From the NCBI GenBank assembly GCA_020698575.1, contig CM036254.1, forward strand, positions 27,928,526 through 27,992,525: a DNA stretch of 64,000 bases, given 5' to 3'. The stretch's first letter is position 1. Each line of letters begins with the position of its first letter. The notes under the pieces were generated by a model, which ran no database searches, was not told the DNA's origin, and saw nothing but the letters and a program-made list of their open reading frames with translations. Below, piece by piece: positions 36,188 through 46,920 of this stretch. Source of the stretch: Bostrychus sinensis (Eukaryota > Chordata > Actinopteri > Gobiiformes > Eleotridae). The translations under genes were made by a program, and so were the position numbers.

Positions 36188-37384
36188 TACACTCACCAGC
36201 CACTTAATAGGCACACCTGTTGTTAACGCAAATTTCTAATCAGCCAATCACATGGCAGCAACTCAATGCATTTAGGCTGTAGACATGGTCAGGACGATCT
36301 GCTGCAGTTCAAACCGAGCATCAGGGGAAGAAAGGTGATTTAAGTGACTTTGAACGTGGCATGGTTGTTGGTGCCAGACGGGCTGGTCTGAGTATTTCAG
36401 AAACTGCTGATCTACTGGAATTTTCACGCACAACCCTCTCTAGGGTTTACAGAGAATGGTCCGAAAAAGAGAAAATATCCAGTGAGCAGCAGTTCTGTGG
36501 GTGAAAATGCCTTGTTGATGCCAGAGGTCAGAGGAGAATGGCCAGACTAGTTCGAGCTGATAGAAAGGCAACAGTAACTCAAATAACCACTTGTTACAAC
36601 CGAGGTATGCAGAAGAGCATCTCTGAACGCACAACACGTCCAACCTTGAGGAAGATGGGCTACAGCAGCAGAAGACCACACCGGGTGCCACTCCTGTCAG
36701 CTAAGAACAGGAAACTGAGGCTACAATTCACACAGGCTCACCAAAATTAGACAATAGAAGATTGGAAAAAAGTTGCCTGGTCTGATGAGTCTCGATTTCT
36801 GCTGCGGCATTGGGATGGTAGGGTCAGAATTTGGCGTCAACAACATGAAAGCATGGAACCATCCTGCCTTGTATCAACGGTTCAGGCTGGTGGTGGTGGT
36901 GTAATGGTGTGGGGGATATTACTTTGGGCTCCTTAGTACCAATTGAGCATCGTTGCAATGCCACAGCCTACCTGAGTATTGTTGCTGACCATGTCCATCC
37001 CTTTATAACCACAGTGTACCCATCTTCTGATGGCTACTTCCAGCAGGATAACGCGCCATGTCATAAAGCTCGAATCATCTCAGACTGGTTTCTTGTACAT
37101 GACAGAGTTCACTGTACTCGAATGGCCTCCACAGTCACCAGATCTCAATCCAATAGAGCACCTTTGGGATGTGGTGGAACGGGAGATTCGCATCATGGAT
37201 GTGCAGCCGACAAATCTGCAGCAACTGCATGATGCTATCATGTCAATATGGACAAAACTCTCTGAGGAATGTTTCCAGTTCCTTGTTGAATCTATGCCAC
37301 AAAGGATTAAGGCAGTTCTGAAGGCAAAAGGGGGTCCAATCCGGTACTAGCAAGGTGTACCTAATAAAGTGGCTGGTGAGTGTA
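36188..37384 (+). pseudogene. Nearly full-length Tc1-like transposon, transposase disabled
   Basis: Inverted termini CACTCACCAGCCACTTAATA and AATAAAGTGGCTGGTGAGTG are each bordered by TA, the canonical Tc1/mariner duplication, giving a 1,193 bp element. The transposase can be traced: KGDLSDFERGMVVGARRAG, then GLSISETADLLEFS helix-turn-helix, WSDESRFLLRH (first Asp), FQQDNAPCHKA (second Asp), and PDLNPIEHLWDVVEREI (final Glu of the DD34E triad). It is broken by a stop near 36499 and another near 36750, and by a shift between the 36343-36930 and 37030-37350 frames. It is the best-preserved transposon copy in the window. Confidence 0.92.
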
Positions 37385-37426
37385 CAATAAATACAAAATA
37401 CATACCCTGCAAATGTTCCACCACAG

Positions 37427-37456
37427 AAAAAAAAAAAAAAAAAAAAAAAAAAAGAA
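37427..37456. repeat. A run and GAAA microsatellite
   Basis: About 27 consecutive A residues are followed by three to four GAAA units. No LINE or SINE body was identified directly upstream. Confidence 0.7.
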
Positions 37457-37489
37457 AGAAAGAAAGTCTAAGGTATATCATAGATCTGT

Positions 37490-37810
37490 GTTTCTCAAAC
37501 TGTGGTACAGGTACAAGTGGGCTTCCAGAGAGTCTTTTGCAGTTTTGATTTAGTTTAATATAGATGCAGTTTAATGCTAATTTAATTATATCCTATCCTA
37601 ATTTAGTTCTACTGGTTGGGGATTATTTGAAATTTCTTGTCTTGGTTTAGACTCAGTTTAGCCCTGGTCTAGTCCCAGATTAGTCATGGTTATGTGCTGG
37701 TTTAGAATTAATTAAGACTAATTTAGATTAATCTTGGTTTGGTACTTACTTAGCCCTGGAATAGTCCCAATTTAGTCCGTGTTTTGTCTTTTTATTCCTG
37801 GTTGGAGATG
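37490..37810. repeat. Repeat with hAT-like end and CTGGTTTAG array
   Basis: It begins with tgtttctcaaactgtggtac, then gagtcttttgcagttttgat, as in the copy at 49751, and continues into irregular CTGGTTTAG/TTAGTCC units up to about 37800. The second terminus is not visible. Confidence 0.65.
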
Positions 37811-37904
37811 ATACTTTGAATGCCAAATATTTTCTCAATTGTTTTTTTTTTCTTTCTTTTTATTTTGTTTGTTTTTTGCCTGTTTCCTTTGTTGCCACAG
37901 CAAA

Positions 37905-38040
37905 ACATTCACAAGATGAAGTTTTTGGCAGTTTTTTGTCAGGTGCCCTTTCTGTACCATATGTACTGTGACTGGAGTAGGCAATATAGGTGCAGTGTTT
38001 TGCCCAAGGACACAATGAAAGTGTGCACTGCATCATAGAC
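37905..38040. repeat. SINE fragment
   Basis: Contains caggtgccctttctgtacca, gtgactggagtaggcaatat and ttgcccaaggacacaatg, matching the 44235-44465 copy. Truncated. Confidence 0.6.
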
Positions 38041-39190
38041 TGATGACTGAAGAGAAAAAAATCTTAGTACTGTTTTTTTTTTTTTTTTTTTAGTTTTTTA
38101 TCTGTGGGGTATAAGGTGACCCCACTCAGTAATCCATCTATGTAAAACAGGTTGGTAGGATGAGGGTTAAATACTCATTCTTGAAAAAGGGACACCCCTA
38201 CTTGGCAATATTTGCAGTCTTTTCCTGCCTAAATATAAAACCCAGTGTTCACTCTATATGCAAGACCAAGGGCACACCAGCAGTAATTATGTATCAGCAC
38301 TGAGATGGCAAATTTAAATGTGGTGTCAAGCCTGGTCTCATGCACTCCAACACTAATTGGAAACGAGTTAAAATAGCACTAATGTTGAACGCTGACGTCT
38401 TAAGATGCCATTAAAGCAATTACAAAATATGATACGGTACAGTTGGTTATCGACTATCTTTCAGTGACAGTAGCTGCAAAGTGGCACATGGTTTGAGCAG
38501 CAGAAGTGGCTCCGTCAGTACAGCGCATTGTAAGTGAGCAGAGCTGGGCAGAGCAAACCAGGCACTGCAGCGATTTTAAAAAGTCAGTTCAGGATAAAAG
38601 GAGGAGCCGCTGCCATGGCAGCGACCTTTCAACCTTCACCCGCCTCCACCCGCCCGCTCTTTTGTATCTTATTGTACATGATCAAAGAGGAGTTTGGGGC
38701 TGGAGCTGAGATAAGAGGCTGCCGCTGGTCGACCCGAGTGGACGTGGAGGTTAGTCTATCAGGAAGCCAACTGCAGTGCACTTCCTAAAACTCGTTACTC
38801 GTGGCTGTGTAGATGACAACGACCCACACAGGACGGATTCAGAGAGATTTTACTGTATTTATTAACAAAACCAAGATTTAAGTTGCCAGATGTAAAGTAT
38901 ATTTTCCTATGAGATATAATGAGACTGTATTTTTCATGACCTTTCCACTCACATTGTAGTTTGAGCTTGGTAAAAGATATTAATTATTGACTTTGGCATT
39001 CAAAATTTTAAATAGTTTTGAAGTAAAAATTGTTGACATTGTTAAATATTCAATAATATAAATATCTATTTATAAAAAATGATTTACCATTTTTGTAACC
39101 TACACCTGTGTGATAGACAATTGATTGCAATTGTATCTATGTGGCAAAATGGCATTAAAAAGCATTAAATTAGACTTACTGATACCTGCA
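38041..39190. other. No gene assigned; GC-richer island at 38460-38790
   Basis: 38460-38790 is GC-richer and contains two overlapping ORFs (38506-38709 and 38534-38788) of unknown meaning, a gagataagaggc GATA-type site and no repeat signature. It may be conserved regulatory DNA. The rest is AT-rich. Confidence 0.25.
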
Positions 39191-39194
39191 GGAA

Positions 39195-39645
39195 CCCTGG
39201 ATTACTGCTGTTGTGTCCTTAAACAAGACACTTGACCCACCTTGTCTCCTGTATCTGTGGCTCTTTTGTATGGATGTGCTAATGTTGTAGCTCCTCAATG
39301 AAAACACTCGGGGCTGGCCACAGTCTATAAGCAAACTAAGTGGCTGCTTAGAGCCCTGAGGCTGTCAGGGGGCCCCCAAAGATCACCTGAATTGTCAATA
39401 CACATGTCAATTTAAAATATTGTATTATAATAAAGAAAAGTGTTGTACATAGTTCAAATGTATATTTTGTATATGAATAGAAATTAAGGACCTTACTATT
39501 TATTATTAATACATTACCTCTAATAACAGCTGGGTCTCATTTATGGGATGTGAATCATCAACAGTTGTGCACTGGTGGGACTGATGTGGTGGGGATCCCA
39601 AGTCAAATTCTGCATAGGGCCCCACTGTCATGGGTTTCTTAAAAA
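39195..39645. repeat. SINE fragment and a GGGCC-rich repeat
   Basis: 39195-39290 carries tactgctgttgtgtccttaa and acaagacacttgacccacct from the tRNA-derived SINE. 39310-39630 begins ggggctggccacagtc and ends tagggccccactg, likely a decayed non-autonomous element whose ends I could not define. Confidence 0.4.
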
Positions 39646-40014
39646 CAGGCATCTTTAAAATCTTTGTACAGTGTTTTAGAGCTTATTATTTCATCCATTT
39701 GACGCATTGACTTAGTGACAGAATGAGAACTCCAGAATACATAAACACAATTAGCACTGACACGCATTCATCTAGCTGTTGCAGTTATTAAGAACAGTAG
39801 CTCGTTGGCCACATGTCACATCAGTGGTCTGTGAATAAAAGTTCATTAAAGTTTGCTCATTTCTTGTGATAATTGCAAAATAGTTGTCTTTATTAGATGC
39901 TCCCTACCTAACAGTTTTTATGTGCCCTAAGTTGTGCTAGGCAGTGATAGTACAAATGTATGTGCAACACGGTTCTATTTACCACATTAACGTTTTTTAT
40001 CAATCATCTGCTTT

Positions 40015-40170
40015 AATGAATCCCACAAGTGTGACTGGTGGTGGCCGTATAAGGCCAAAATGAAAGCCAGTCTGTCCCAGGGCAGCTGTGGTTACAGAAG
40101 TAACTGCAGCTGATTATAAAGCAGCTTTGAGTGTCCAGAAAAGCAAGACCAATGCATTATTATTATTATT
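40015..40170 (+). repeat. SINE 3' part
   Basis: Contains ccagggcagctgtggttaca and tttgagtgtccagaaaagc and ends in ATT repeats, the 3' half of the tRNA-derived SINE. The 5' head is missing. Confidence 0.6.
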
Positions 40171-40424
40171 AATTTCATAAAAATGTTGCCACTCAGACAT
40201 ATGAGTGTGGGTAAAATGCCAAGATGTGTGGCAAAAGCTTTTACAAACCCATGCATTTTTGTTTTATTGGATTCTTATTGCAACTAGACATGAATGTAAG
40301 GATGTGTAATAAAAACAGAGTCATATGTTAAATTAGTGTTGGTAACTCTGGTTAGTTGTTTGTATTCTATTAAAATTAAAATGTTTCTTTTTTCAAAATA
40401 CACATAATTGCACATGAGGGAAGG

Positions 40425-40530
40425 CACGGTAGCGGTAGTGGTTAGTGGTTTTGTGGCCAGCGTCTACCCCGCCTAAGGCTCATAGTTACCGGGATAGACT
40501 CTTCGGCTTATTCCTAATGGGAATAATTGC
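40425..40530 (+). repeat. Internally deleted SINE-like copy
   Basis: A short head with ggtagtggttagtggtt is joined directly to the tail ctaccccgcctaaggctcat and taccgggatagactc, known from 9576-9952. The middle of the family is missing. Confidence 0.6.
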
Positions 40531-41165
40531 ATCATAGATCACACATTTTGTACAATGCACGTTTCGGTATGTTTTTAATCCAGATGTTGGTCTCTTGAAG
40601 ATGCCTGTACACATGCATTTTAAACATATGAGATAGAATATCTCTCTATATCTCTAAATATATATTATTCAACAAAAGTCTTTCTACCATAAAACTCAGT
40701 CATAATTCCAGAAGATATTTTATTTCCTACAGATTTAATTAGAAACCAAATCAAAAATAAATGACTACGCTGAGGAACATTGTATTCTGATGTATATATA
40801 CTGTATACTCTAGGAGGCACAATCTTTTTTTATTAGCAGAGTTGGTCAATGCATGGTGAGTTTAATCCATGAACACAATTATACACAGCACACAGGTCAT
40901 TAGGCCTAGATAGGAGTCATTTTGATTTTCCTAATGGTGGCTCATTGTCTACATATGTAACTAAATCTTTACTGCAAGATAATTAGGTCATTTAAAACAA
41001 TGCACCTACAAGTATATCTCAGTAGGCTGTATTGTGAACAATTATGTTAGGTCATATTGCTCAGAAACTTGCTCATTTGTCAAATAAAAACTACTCTAGC
41101 ATGAACTTTTATTTTCTCTTGGGGACAGTGGCTGGGCTCAAATCCGGCCGGATACTTTTGGGAAA

Positions 41166-41312
41166 ATGAACAAACCGTCTGATTCCCATCAAACTGGACG
41201 CGGCAGAGGCAGAGGAAGCCAGGGACACAATTTCAGGAAGTTTTCTTTGGCCCATAGGGAAAACCAGAGGAGATCTGGATCCATTTTTAGTGGAGGCTTT
41301 GGCATGGGCTGA
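41166..41312 (+). other. Small RG-rich ORF, 48 codons, coding status doubtful
   Basis: ATG at 41166 opens a 48-codon frame ending TGA at 41310-41312. The product starts MNKPSDSHQTGRGRGRGSQG and continues with basic and Gly/Ser-rich sequence ending GGFGMG. Tandem GRG motifs resemble RNA-binding RGG/GAR tails. There is no clear Kozak match, paralogue or flanking splice evidence, and the surrounding 41100-41420 is GC-richer than its neighbours. It could be chance, a degraded retrocopy or a piece of non-coding RNA. Confidence 0.18.
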
Positions 41313-41749
41313 GGGGGTGGGTCTGGTGCATGTGTGTTCCTGCCTCTTGACTGGATGTGGTCTGCGGTGCTCGAAAGCAGGAAATGAACTGTGCAGTCCA
41401 GCTAACAGGTGCTTGCACTCATGGACGACAATAAAGTCTGTTTATACAAACCCAGACAACCAAATCACAGGATTGTCACGAGTGTTTTCACAAATCAGTG
41501 TTACAGAAAATATACAGTGTTTCAAGTCCCAAGTACTATGCTCTTAACATGCAGTCTGTTGATATGTGCGATTCAACCAGGAGAGACTTAAAACTATCAG
41601 ACTAATGAGATGAAGGGAAAGTTTGATAGATTTGTTTGGGAAAATTTCTACCCCCTGGGCCTAGACAAAAAGTGGTGGTGAAGAGGAAGAGATGGAAAGG
41701 CTGAGGAGACTGATTGTTCTGCTGCTGTGGTGGAATTGAAGTTTGATAT

Positions 41750-41945
41750 TTTATGGCTTTTAGCATTTTTTGGTCTTTATTTGGCTTTATTTGTTAGTAC
41801 AGCTGAGTAAAAGATAGGAAATCATGGGGGAGCAAGCAGGGGAGACAATCGGCAACTGTCGGTATCCAGACCTGAGCCCACGACATCGAAGCAGGCTGTA
41901 GTTGCCGTGTATATGCGCCACAGCTCTACCAATTGAGCTATAACA
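41750..41945 (-). repeat. tRNA-headed SINE, reverse orientation
   Basis: Read on the minus strand it begins ttatagctcaattggtagag, an A-box-like and D-arm-like string, and continues to cgatgtcgtgggctcagg. The rest resembles a widespread fish repeat (ggtctttatttggctttatt). Relatives lie at 20725 and 57185. It is not a functional tRNA, since no proper anticodon or T arm was found. Confidence 0.65.
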
Positions 41946-42986
41946 TGACACTTTTAACACTTTTAACAGATTCTGCTACCTAATCCAATTGTAATCAAGG
42001 TGCTCTCAACTTGCACTGATGTTGCAAAGAACTGAAGTAGAGTCCATAATGTATATTTTACTGTCTTATTTTGTTTTTTATTTATGCATCCCCAAAGCCC
42101 ACTGTTGAACTGTACAAGTACATCAAATTGCCCTAAATATGAACCTTCTTTCAGCAATATACTGTATTTTGGAAACAAGAAGTATAGTATTTTTACAAGT
42201 TTAAAAGTTCTATCTAGATAGTTGTTAGAACCACATTTACAAAATACTGGACTACAGCAAACCACACGTTTCATATTCTGCAAGAACAGAGGTGTTTTCT
42301 GTTCTTGAGGTGGCAAGACCAAGAACAAAGTAAGATCTGCGCAGGACATTTCATACAAGAAACAGGTGCAGAACTTATAAGCCCAACCCACTGTTGTCAT
42401 AGCAACTGTCCTGTCAGCTCATTACCCACGCCCACTTCAAATTTCTGATCAATCACACACAGTTCTTGGACACTGCACGAGAAAAAAGAACTCCCAGTGT
42501 TGTCCTTGCAGCCCAAGGAGAGAGAACTTTTTTTTTCTTTCTATTTACAGGCCTTTAGTTCAACACGGTGTTGACTTAACCTGTTTTTTTTTTTTTTTTG
42601 TCTCCAGTGGCAAAGGTTTCTGTCTAATTCTGTTCATAAATGACCAAGACAACATGCCAATTTTACATAGAATAAAAAATTCAAATTCTGTATGATCATC
42701 TTATAAAAATCAATATAATCTACATAAGGATAAAACAGGCATAGTTCTTTTAATGGTGCAAATTATTGTTCAAACCAAGTAATCTACAATACATAGTGCT
42801 ATATAATAAGTAGTTTGTCAAGATACAATGATCAGTTGACCAAAAATCTGACCTCTCTGACTTCCACTATGGCTAGTTCCACACTGCTCTAGTCCAAACT
42901 GCTGTTTTACTGTGTCTGTTGTTCCTAGATAGAGATATAGACAAATGCACTGCACTGCTGACTGACTGTCTTCTCTCCTTCTCCAG
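41946..42986. other. No gene seen before the second LRR exon
   Basis: AT-rich intronic DNA. A 145-codon minus-strand ORF (41963-42400) has no recognisable domain. T runs lie at 42529-42537 and 42583-42599. The final 100 bp are pyrimidine-rich and lead into the acceptor. Confidence 0.45.
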
Positions 42987-43058
42987 GGATTTGAAGAATA
43001 ATTTGATAAGTACGGTGGAGCCCGGGGCCTTTCGTGGTCTGCTAGCTCTGAGGAGACT
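42987..43058 (+). CDS. adgra2: Coding exon: second leucine-rich repeat
   Basis: This 72 bp exon follows a pyrimidine-rich acceptor (cttctctccttctccag) and is followed by the donor gtgagt. The phase is the same as in the previous LRR exon: one base closes a leucine codon and CT opens the next. The translation reads DLKNNLISTVEPGAF then RGLLALRR, a 24-residue LRR. The ISTVxPGAF string closely resembles the second LRR of GPR124. The splice phase lets it join seamlessly to 7941-8012 and 46597-46668. No stop or frame disruption is present. Confidence 0.9.
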
Positions 43059-43389
43059 GTGAGTATGATGAAGACACAGCTCAGACTTCAGACAAAACAA
43101 GAAGTCGGCTCTGAATTACACAGTATAAAGATATGCTCGACTGACTGCTGCAACGGGCTGTTACTACGTCCAGGCCAGACACGTCCCACACACTATGTAT
43201 TCAGTACAGGTTCTAATGCAAGGTTCAGGACATAGGCTGGCATTTATTTGGTCTTTGGTTGGTCCAGTTTATTTAGTCTAATTGTATGAGTATTATTTTT
43301 CAGTAAAAGTAAAAGTCAGTAAAAGGTCTTTAAAAGATTAGTAACTAACAATTTAAATAATATTGCTATTTAACGTCTAAATAGTCTAG

Positions 43390-43760
43390 GTCATACTGTA
43401 GGGCAGTGTTTTCCAACCAGGGGTACAGGGGCCCATAGAGGTAAGTGAGCACATTTCAGGGTGTATGAGGAATTATTTGATGATTTATTTTCAATTAATC
43501 AAAGTGGAATAAATTATTTAAATTTTCCTTTGTAGAAAATAAATGTAGTAAAAGTTTATATTATTGTTTATTTTATACTAAATGTAGGCAGATTATTTAT
43601 TGTATAGATATATTTTGAATTTAAGTAAAAAAAAATTGCCAGAAAATATTAAAAAGTCTAAATGTATTTGTGCTAATAAAGACAGAATTAGAATTGTTTT
43701 CATTTATTAATCAGTTATCATATGTTGTAGTATATGACCATATACTACACTATACCACAT
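43390..43760. repeat. Isolated hAT-like end
   Basis: cagtgttttccaaccagggg at about 43405 matches the left terminus of the element at 2867. No inverted partner was found downstream, so the copy is truncated or eroded. Confidence 0.45.
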
Positions 43761-44234
43761 GTATACTGACAAAGGTTCTTATGTTACAACAAACAAACAA
43801 AAAAAAAGTATTTTAGCATTTTATAGCCTGGTGTTTTTGTGTGTTTATTACCTGCAAAATCATCATTCTCTTTCCAGCAAAGGAAAAATGCTCAACCAGC
43901 TCCAACTGTTTATAAAACTGAGCATTTTCTTGCAATGTTTCAGTAATCTGAACATCTGTCTAAGACTAAGTTTATTCTGTGTCTGTTGGTAATGCCACCT
44001 TGAAATCTAAAACAGAGATGAGACACATTTGGAGAGAGAGGCCATTGTAGCACATTTACTATCTCAGGGAAGCACACTTAAACAATGACCTCCATCTGTC
44101 CTCTGAATAAAATTATGCACATAAATTACTAGTTTGTCTTGATACTTCTTGTGCAGTATTTATTTTTATATTTAAGCAGTTGTAATCCATCAAGTTAGGT
44201 TATGATTTTTTAAATTTTGTAATCTTTTGGCTGC

Positions 44235-44465
44235 TCCCTTTTTCGTTAGGCGTCACCACAGCAAACTAGTTGCACAGTGATATGGCATTCCAGTTTATTT
44301 TTTTTTTACGCTGGATGCCCTTTCTGCAACCAGTCACATACAGTGACCTGAGTAGCCAATGTGGGTGAAGTGTCTTGCCCAAGGACATGCCATTCAAGCG
44401 ATGTTCAAACCATCGACCTTCTGGTTGGTGGGCGAAACGCTGCACTGCTTAACCCACTGCTTCCC
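44235..44465. repeat. SINE-like repeat with reverse tRNA-like end
   Basis: It runs from ggctgctccctttttcgtta and ggcgtcaccacagcaaac through gatgccctttctgcaaccag and ttgcccaaggacatgccatt. The far end (caaaccatcgaccttctgg, cactgcttaacccactgc) looks like a reversed tRNA-like head. Related pieces lie at 2812, 8330 and 37905. Confidence 0.65.
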
Positions 44466-44639
44466 TGTCACCCCTAAACAAGTTACTTTATGAATAAATA
44501 GCTTAATATAGGCAGCTGTAGTGATGCATTGACATGAGTTGATGCATGCTTTTGTGCCTGCATTATATTTTACATTTTAACACTTTTTTTCATAATGCAT
44601 TAAAAAACTTTCTTCTTTTTTTCTTTGAAGCTTTTTGTT

Positions 44640-45010
44640 TTTTGGGCAAATACCTCACTCAACTCATTTTCTCCTCCTCCTCCATCGTTTCGGCCCTGGC
44701 TGCCTCGTCCGGGCCGTGGAGTGACTGACATGATTGCAGTTTGATAGTCTCGGGGGCTCGGGGCTCAGAGTTCAGTGTGTGTCTGTGCGGATGCCGGGCG
44801 CGTGTGTGTGTGGAGCGGCACGGTGCTAATTTAAGTGCTCCCCAACCAGTGATTACTCGAGTGCTCTGCTTATTTTCCCACAGCTGCTCCGGCGAAAGCA
44901 GCTCTTTAATTACAGAGCACCAGGGCACGGAGCCATGGACGCCGCCGCAGAGATCAGCCCAGTGCACACACACACACACACACACACATACGGCCACATA
45001 CTGTAGACGT
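44640..45010. other. GC-rich island with (AC)n, possible regulatory DNA
   Basis: About 44650-44960 is much richer in GC than the intron around it and fits none of the repeat families. It contains agtgctcccc, a gattactcgag string and a tctttaattacagagc homeobox-type TAATTA core. An (AC)n run lies at 44965-44988. Overlapping ORFs on both strands are not recognised. It sits in the intron between the second and third LRR exons. Confidence 0.3.
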
Positions 45011-45343
45011 GTGGGTAAATAGGCAGCAGTGGTTAGTGAAGGCTAAAGGTTATGACAGGTCACGGCGCATGTTTACGAGGTTGATAGGAGTAAACAGTGG
45101 TGGGTGACATGGTTAAATGCAGGAAGACATAGTTTAGCAGTGGAATAACATTATCTCCTTACCTGGTTATTTGTATGCAAAGAATTGGTCTTGTGCTTGT
45201 TGTTTTGAGTTTAATTTTCAGGGACTGGAACAAATAGATGCAGATTAAAAGTGACTGGATGGACATTTAACCAATCATAAAAAAAGAGAAAGTACCAATA
45301 TATGGCAAATTAAAAGAAGGCAGTTTAAAAATTATACAAGCAG

Positions 45344-45540
45344 ATAGCAGTAACTCAGTAGGTGGAGTCGTTCGCCCAATTAAACCATAAAGCTGGCGGA
45401 TCAGTCTCCGCCACCAGCATTGCATACTGCCGTTGTCTCTTTGGGCAAGACACTTCACCCACCTTGAATTTATGAACGCGTTAGTGTAATTGGTGCAAAA
45501 TTCATTCAGAGTGACCCTCATTTTCAATGGTGTCAAGAGT
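45344..45540 (+). repeat. tRNA-derived SINE, 5' part
   Basis: The head gtaactcagtaggtggagtc resembles a tRNA D arm and A box. It is followed by a degenerate B box (gcggatcagtctccgcc) and ttgggcaagacacttcaccc. The 3' half is missing or diverged. Confidence 0.68.
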
Positions 45541-45589
45541 ACAACACATGCTATAGAAGACAGCAGACAACAACAAAGACCGGCAATAC

Positions 45590-46100
45590 AAAGTCATTTA
45601 AAACAGTAGAGTAGAGAGGTTATAAACCAAAGGTTTAAACTGGCCTAGGGTAGGTAACCTTTCTAATCTAATCTTAAATGAATGCTGTAAGATATTCCAG
45701 GTAGCTGCAGCTGAGACGCTAAAAGCAGTTTTACTATAATTGAGTATGTGAGAAGGGGACCTGGAGAAGGAGACAATTACTGTTCTGTGTTGCATAGTTA
45801 CAAGCAGACCATTTTAACAAAGAACTCAGATATGATGGCATTAAAGACTTTAAATTGTTTTTATAAATACCAGTGCTTGTCCCTTCTTACAGACAGAACA
45901 CAATGATGGGTAACATAAGTAGCACTGGTGATGAATCTTAGCGCAGAATGATAGACTGAATCGAGCAATGAATGGCAGCCATGTCTCTGTCAGTCTGCCC
46001 CAACCACCACCAAACACACTAAAACATTCATACATTAGTTCACCTTTGAACACTGGTGGTGGCTCACAAAAAGTGTGAAATGCCTCCCCCATAGATTAGA
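45590..46100 (-). repeat. Possible LINE C-terminal remnant, then reverse SINE piece
   Basis: Minus-strand 45795-45598 encodes 65 codons including FSVSAAATWNILQ, reminiscent of the FSVAAPxLWNSLP motif near the C-terminus of fish LINE ORF2. 45890-46080 shows gaatggcagccatgtctc and ccaccaccaaacacac, a reversed SINE part. Confidence 0.4.
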
Positions 46101-46596
46101 TCTAGAGCAGCTCAACTAGACACAAACTGAAAGTCCGGTTGTCTAAGGTGGGGACTACAAAATAAGCCTAAAATGAGCTTCATCTTAGCCGTTCCAGATT
46201 TTTAAAAAAATGTACTTTGAATTCTTAAGTATTTTTTTAAAGTACATACTCTCGCACTCAAGTAAGAATTTTAATGACTGACTTGTATTGGAGTAATATT
46301 TACCCAGGGGGATCTATACTTTGACTCACGTGTGAAGTACACGTGAGTACTCTACACTGCATTTATTAAACTCCCAAACCTAATGTAAATGAATCAGCCT
46401 GACCATCTAAATATACTGTAGGTCTTCTCATAGTACATATGTTTGACCAAATGCATAAAGACACAAATTAGCAGTAAAATAACAATATCTCTCCTCACCT
46501 GCTCCATTCCTCTTCATTATCATTTTGAATTGAAAACATTAAATAAACATGAATTAGCTGAAGGATATGCCTTTCTCTTTACTGTTGTCTTTCCAG

Positions 46597-46668
46597 GGAT
46601 CTGTCCCATAACCGGATTGGCTGCCTCTCATCTGAAATATTCCTGGATCTGGGCAGCCTCTCAAAACT
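46597..46668 (+). CDS. adgra2: Coding exon: third leucine-rich repeat
   Basis: This 72 bp exon sits between a ttccag acceptor and a gtgagt donor. It encodes DLSHNRIGCLSSEIF followed by LDLGSLSK, completing one LRR. The NRIGCL motif with its cysteine is characteristic of the third LRR in the ADGRA2/ADGRA3 pair and helps separate this gene from SLIT, LRIG or peroxidasin LRR genes, which also use 72-bp exons. The phase is identical to that of its neighbours. The next intron is only 180 bp, so this exon and 46849-46920 form a compact pair. Confidence 0.92.
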
Positions 46669-46848
46669 GTGAGTAATCCTTTAATTGAAAACATGTCTTT
46701 TATGCTTAATTTCCTCTGTGCCTGTAGAGAATATAGCATACTAATGACTGCTGGTGTGTCTTACTGCCTTACAGAGGCTTATAATAGAAACAGTAGCCCG
46801 GTTACATTTCCAGTACTGTGTTGAATGTATTTTTGTGTTTTTGAACAG

Positions 46849-46920
46849 GAATCTCTCTGGAAATATCTTCTCCACGTTGACCATTGGCCTCTTCACTCAC
46901 CTGCTGGCTCTCCGAGTGCT
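46849..46920 (+). CDS. adgra2: Coding exon: fourth leucine-rich repeat
   Basis: This 72 bp exon follows tttgaacag and ends at the donor gtaagg. It encodes NLSGNIFSTLTIGLF then THLLALRV, the last full LRR before the cap. NLSG is an N-glycosylation sequon at the repeat start. The NxSGNxFS pattern is shared by GPR124 and GPR125, and the isoleucine in GNIFS favours GPR124. The reading frame is open and the phase matches the flanking exons. Confidence 0.92.

Noticed and set aside
41880..41945. Minus-strand tRNA-like sequence (tagctcaattggtagag)
   Set aside because: Same reasoning: a pol III-type head of a repeated element with relatives at 20725 and 57185, not a functional tRNA.
41963..42400. 145-codon minus-strand ORF, the longest in the window
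   Set aside because: No domain, no promoter or splice context, and AT-rich composition like the rest of the intron. Probably chance.
44659..45022. Overlapping ORFs on both strands of the GC-rich island
   Set aside because: They run into the (AC)n tract, giving Thr-His and Cys-Val repeats. GC-rich DNA has few stops, so openness is uninformative.
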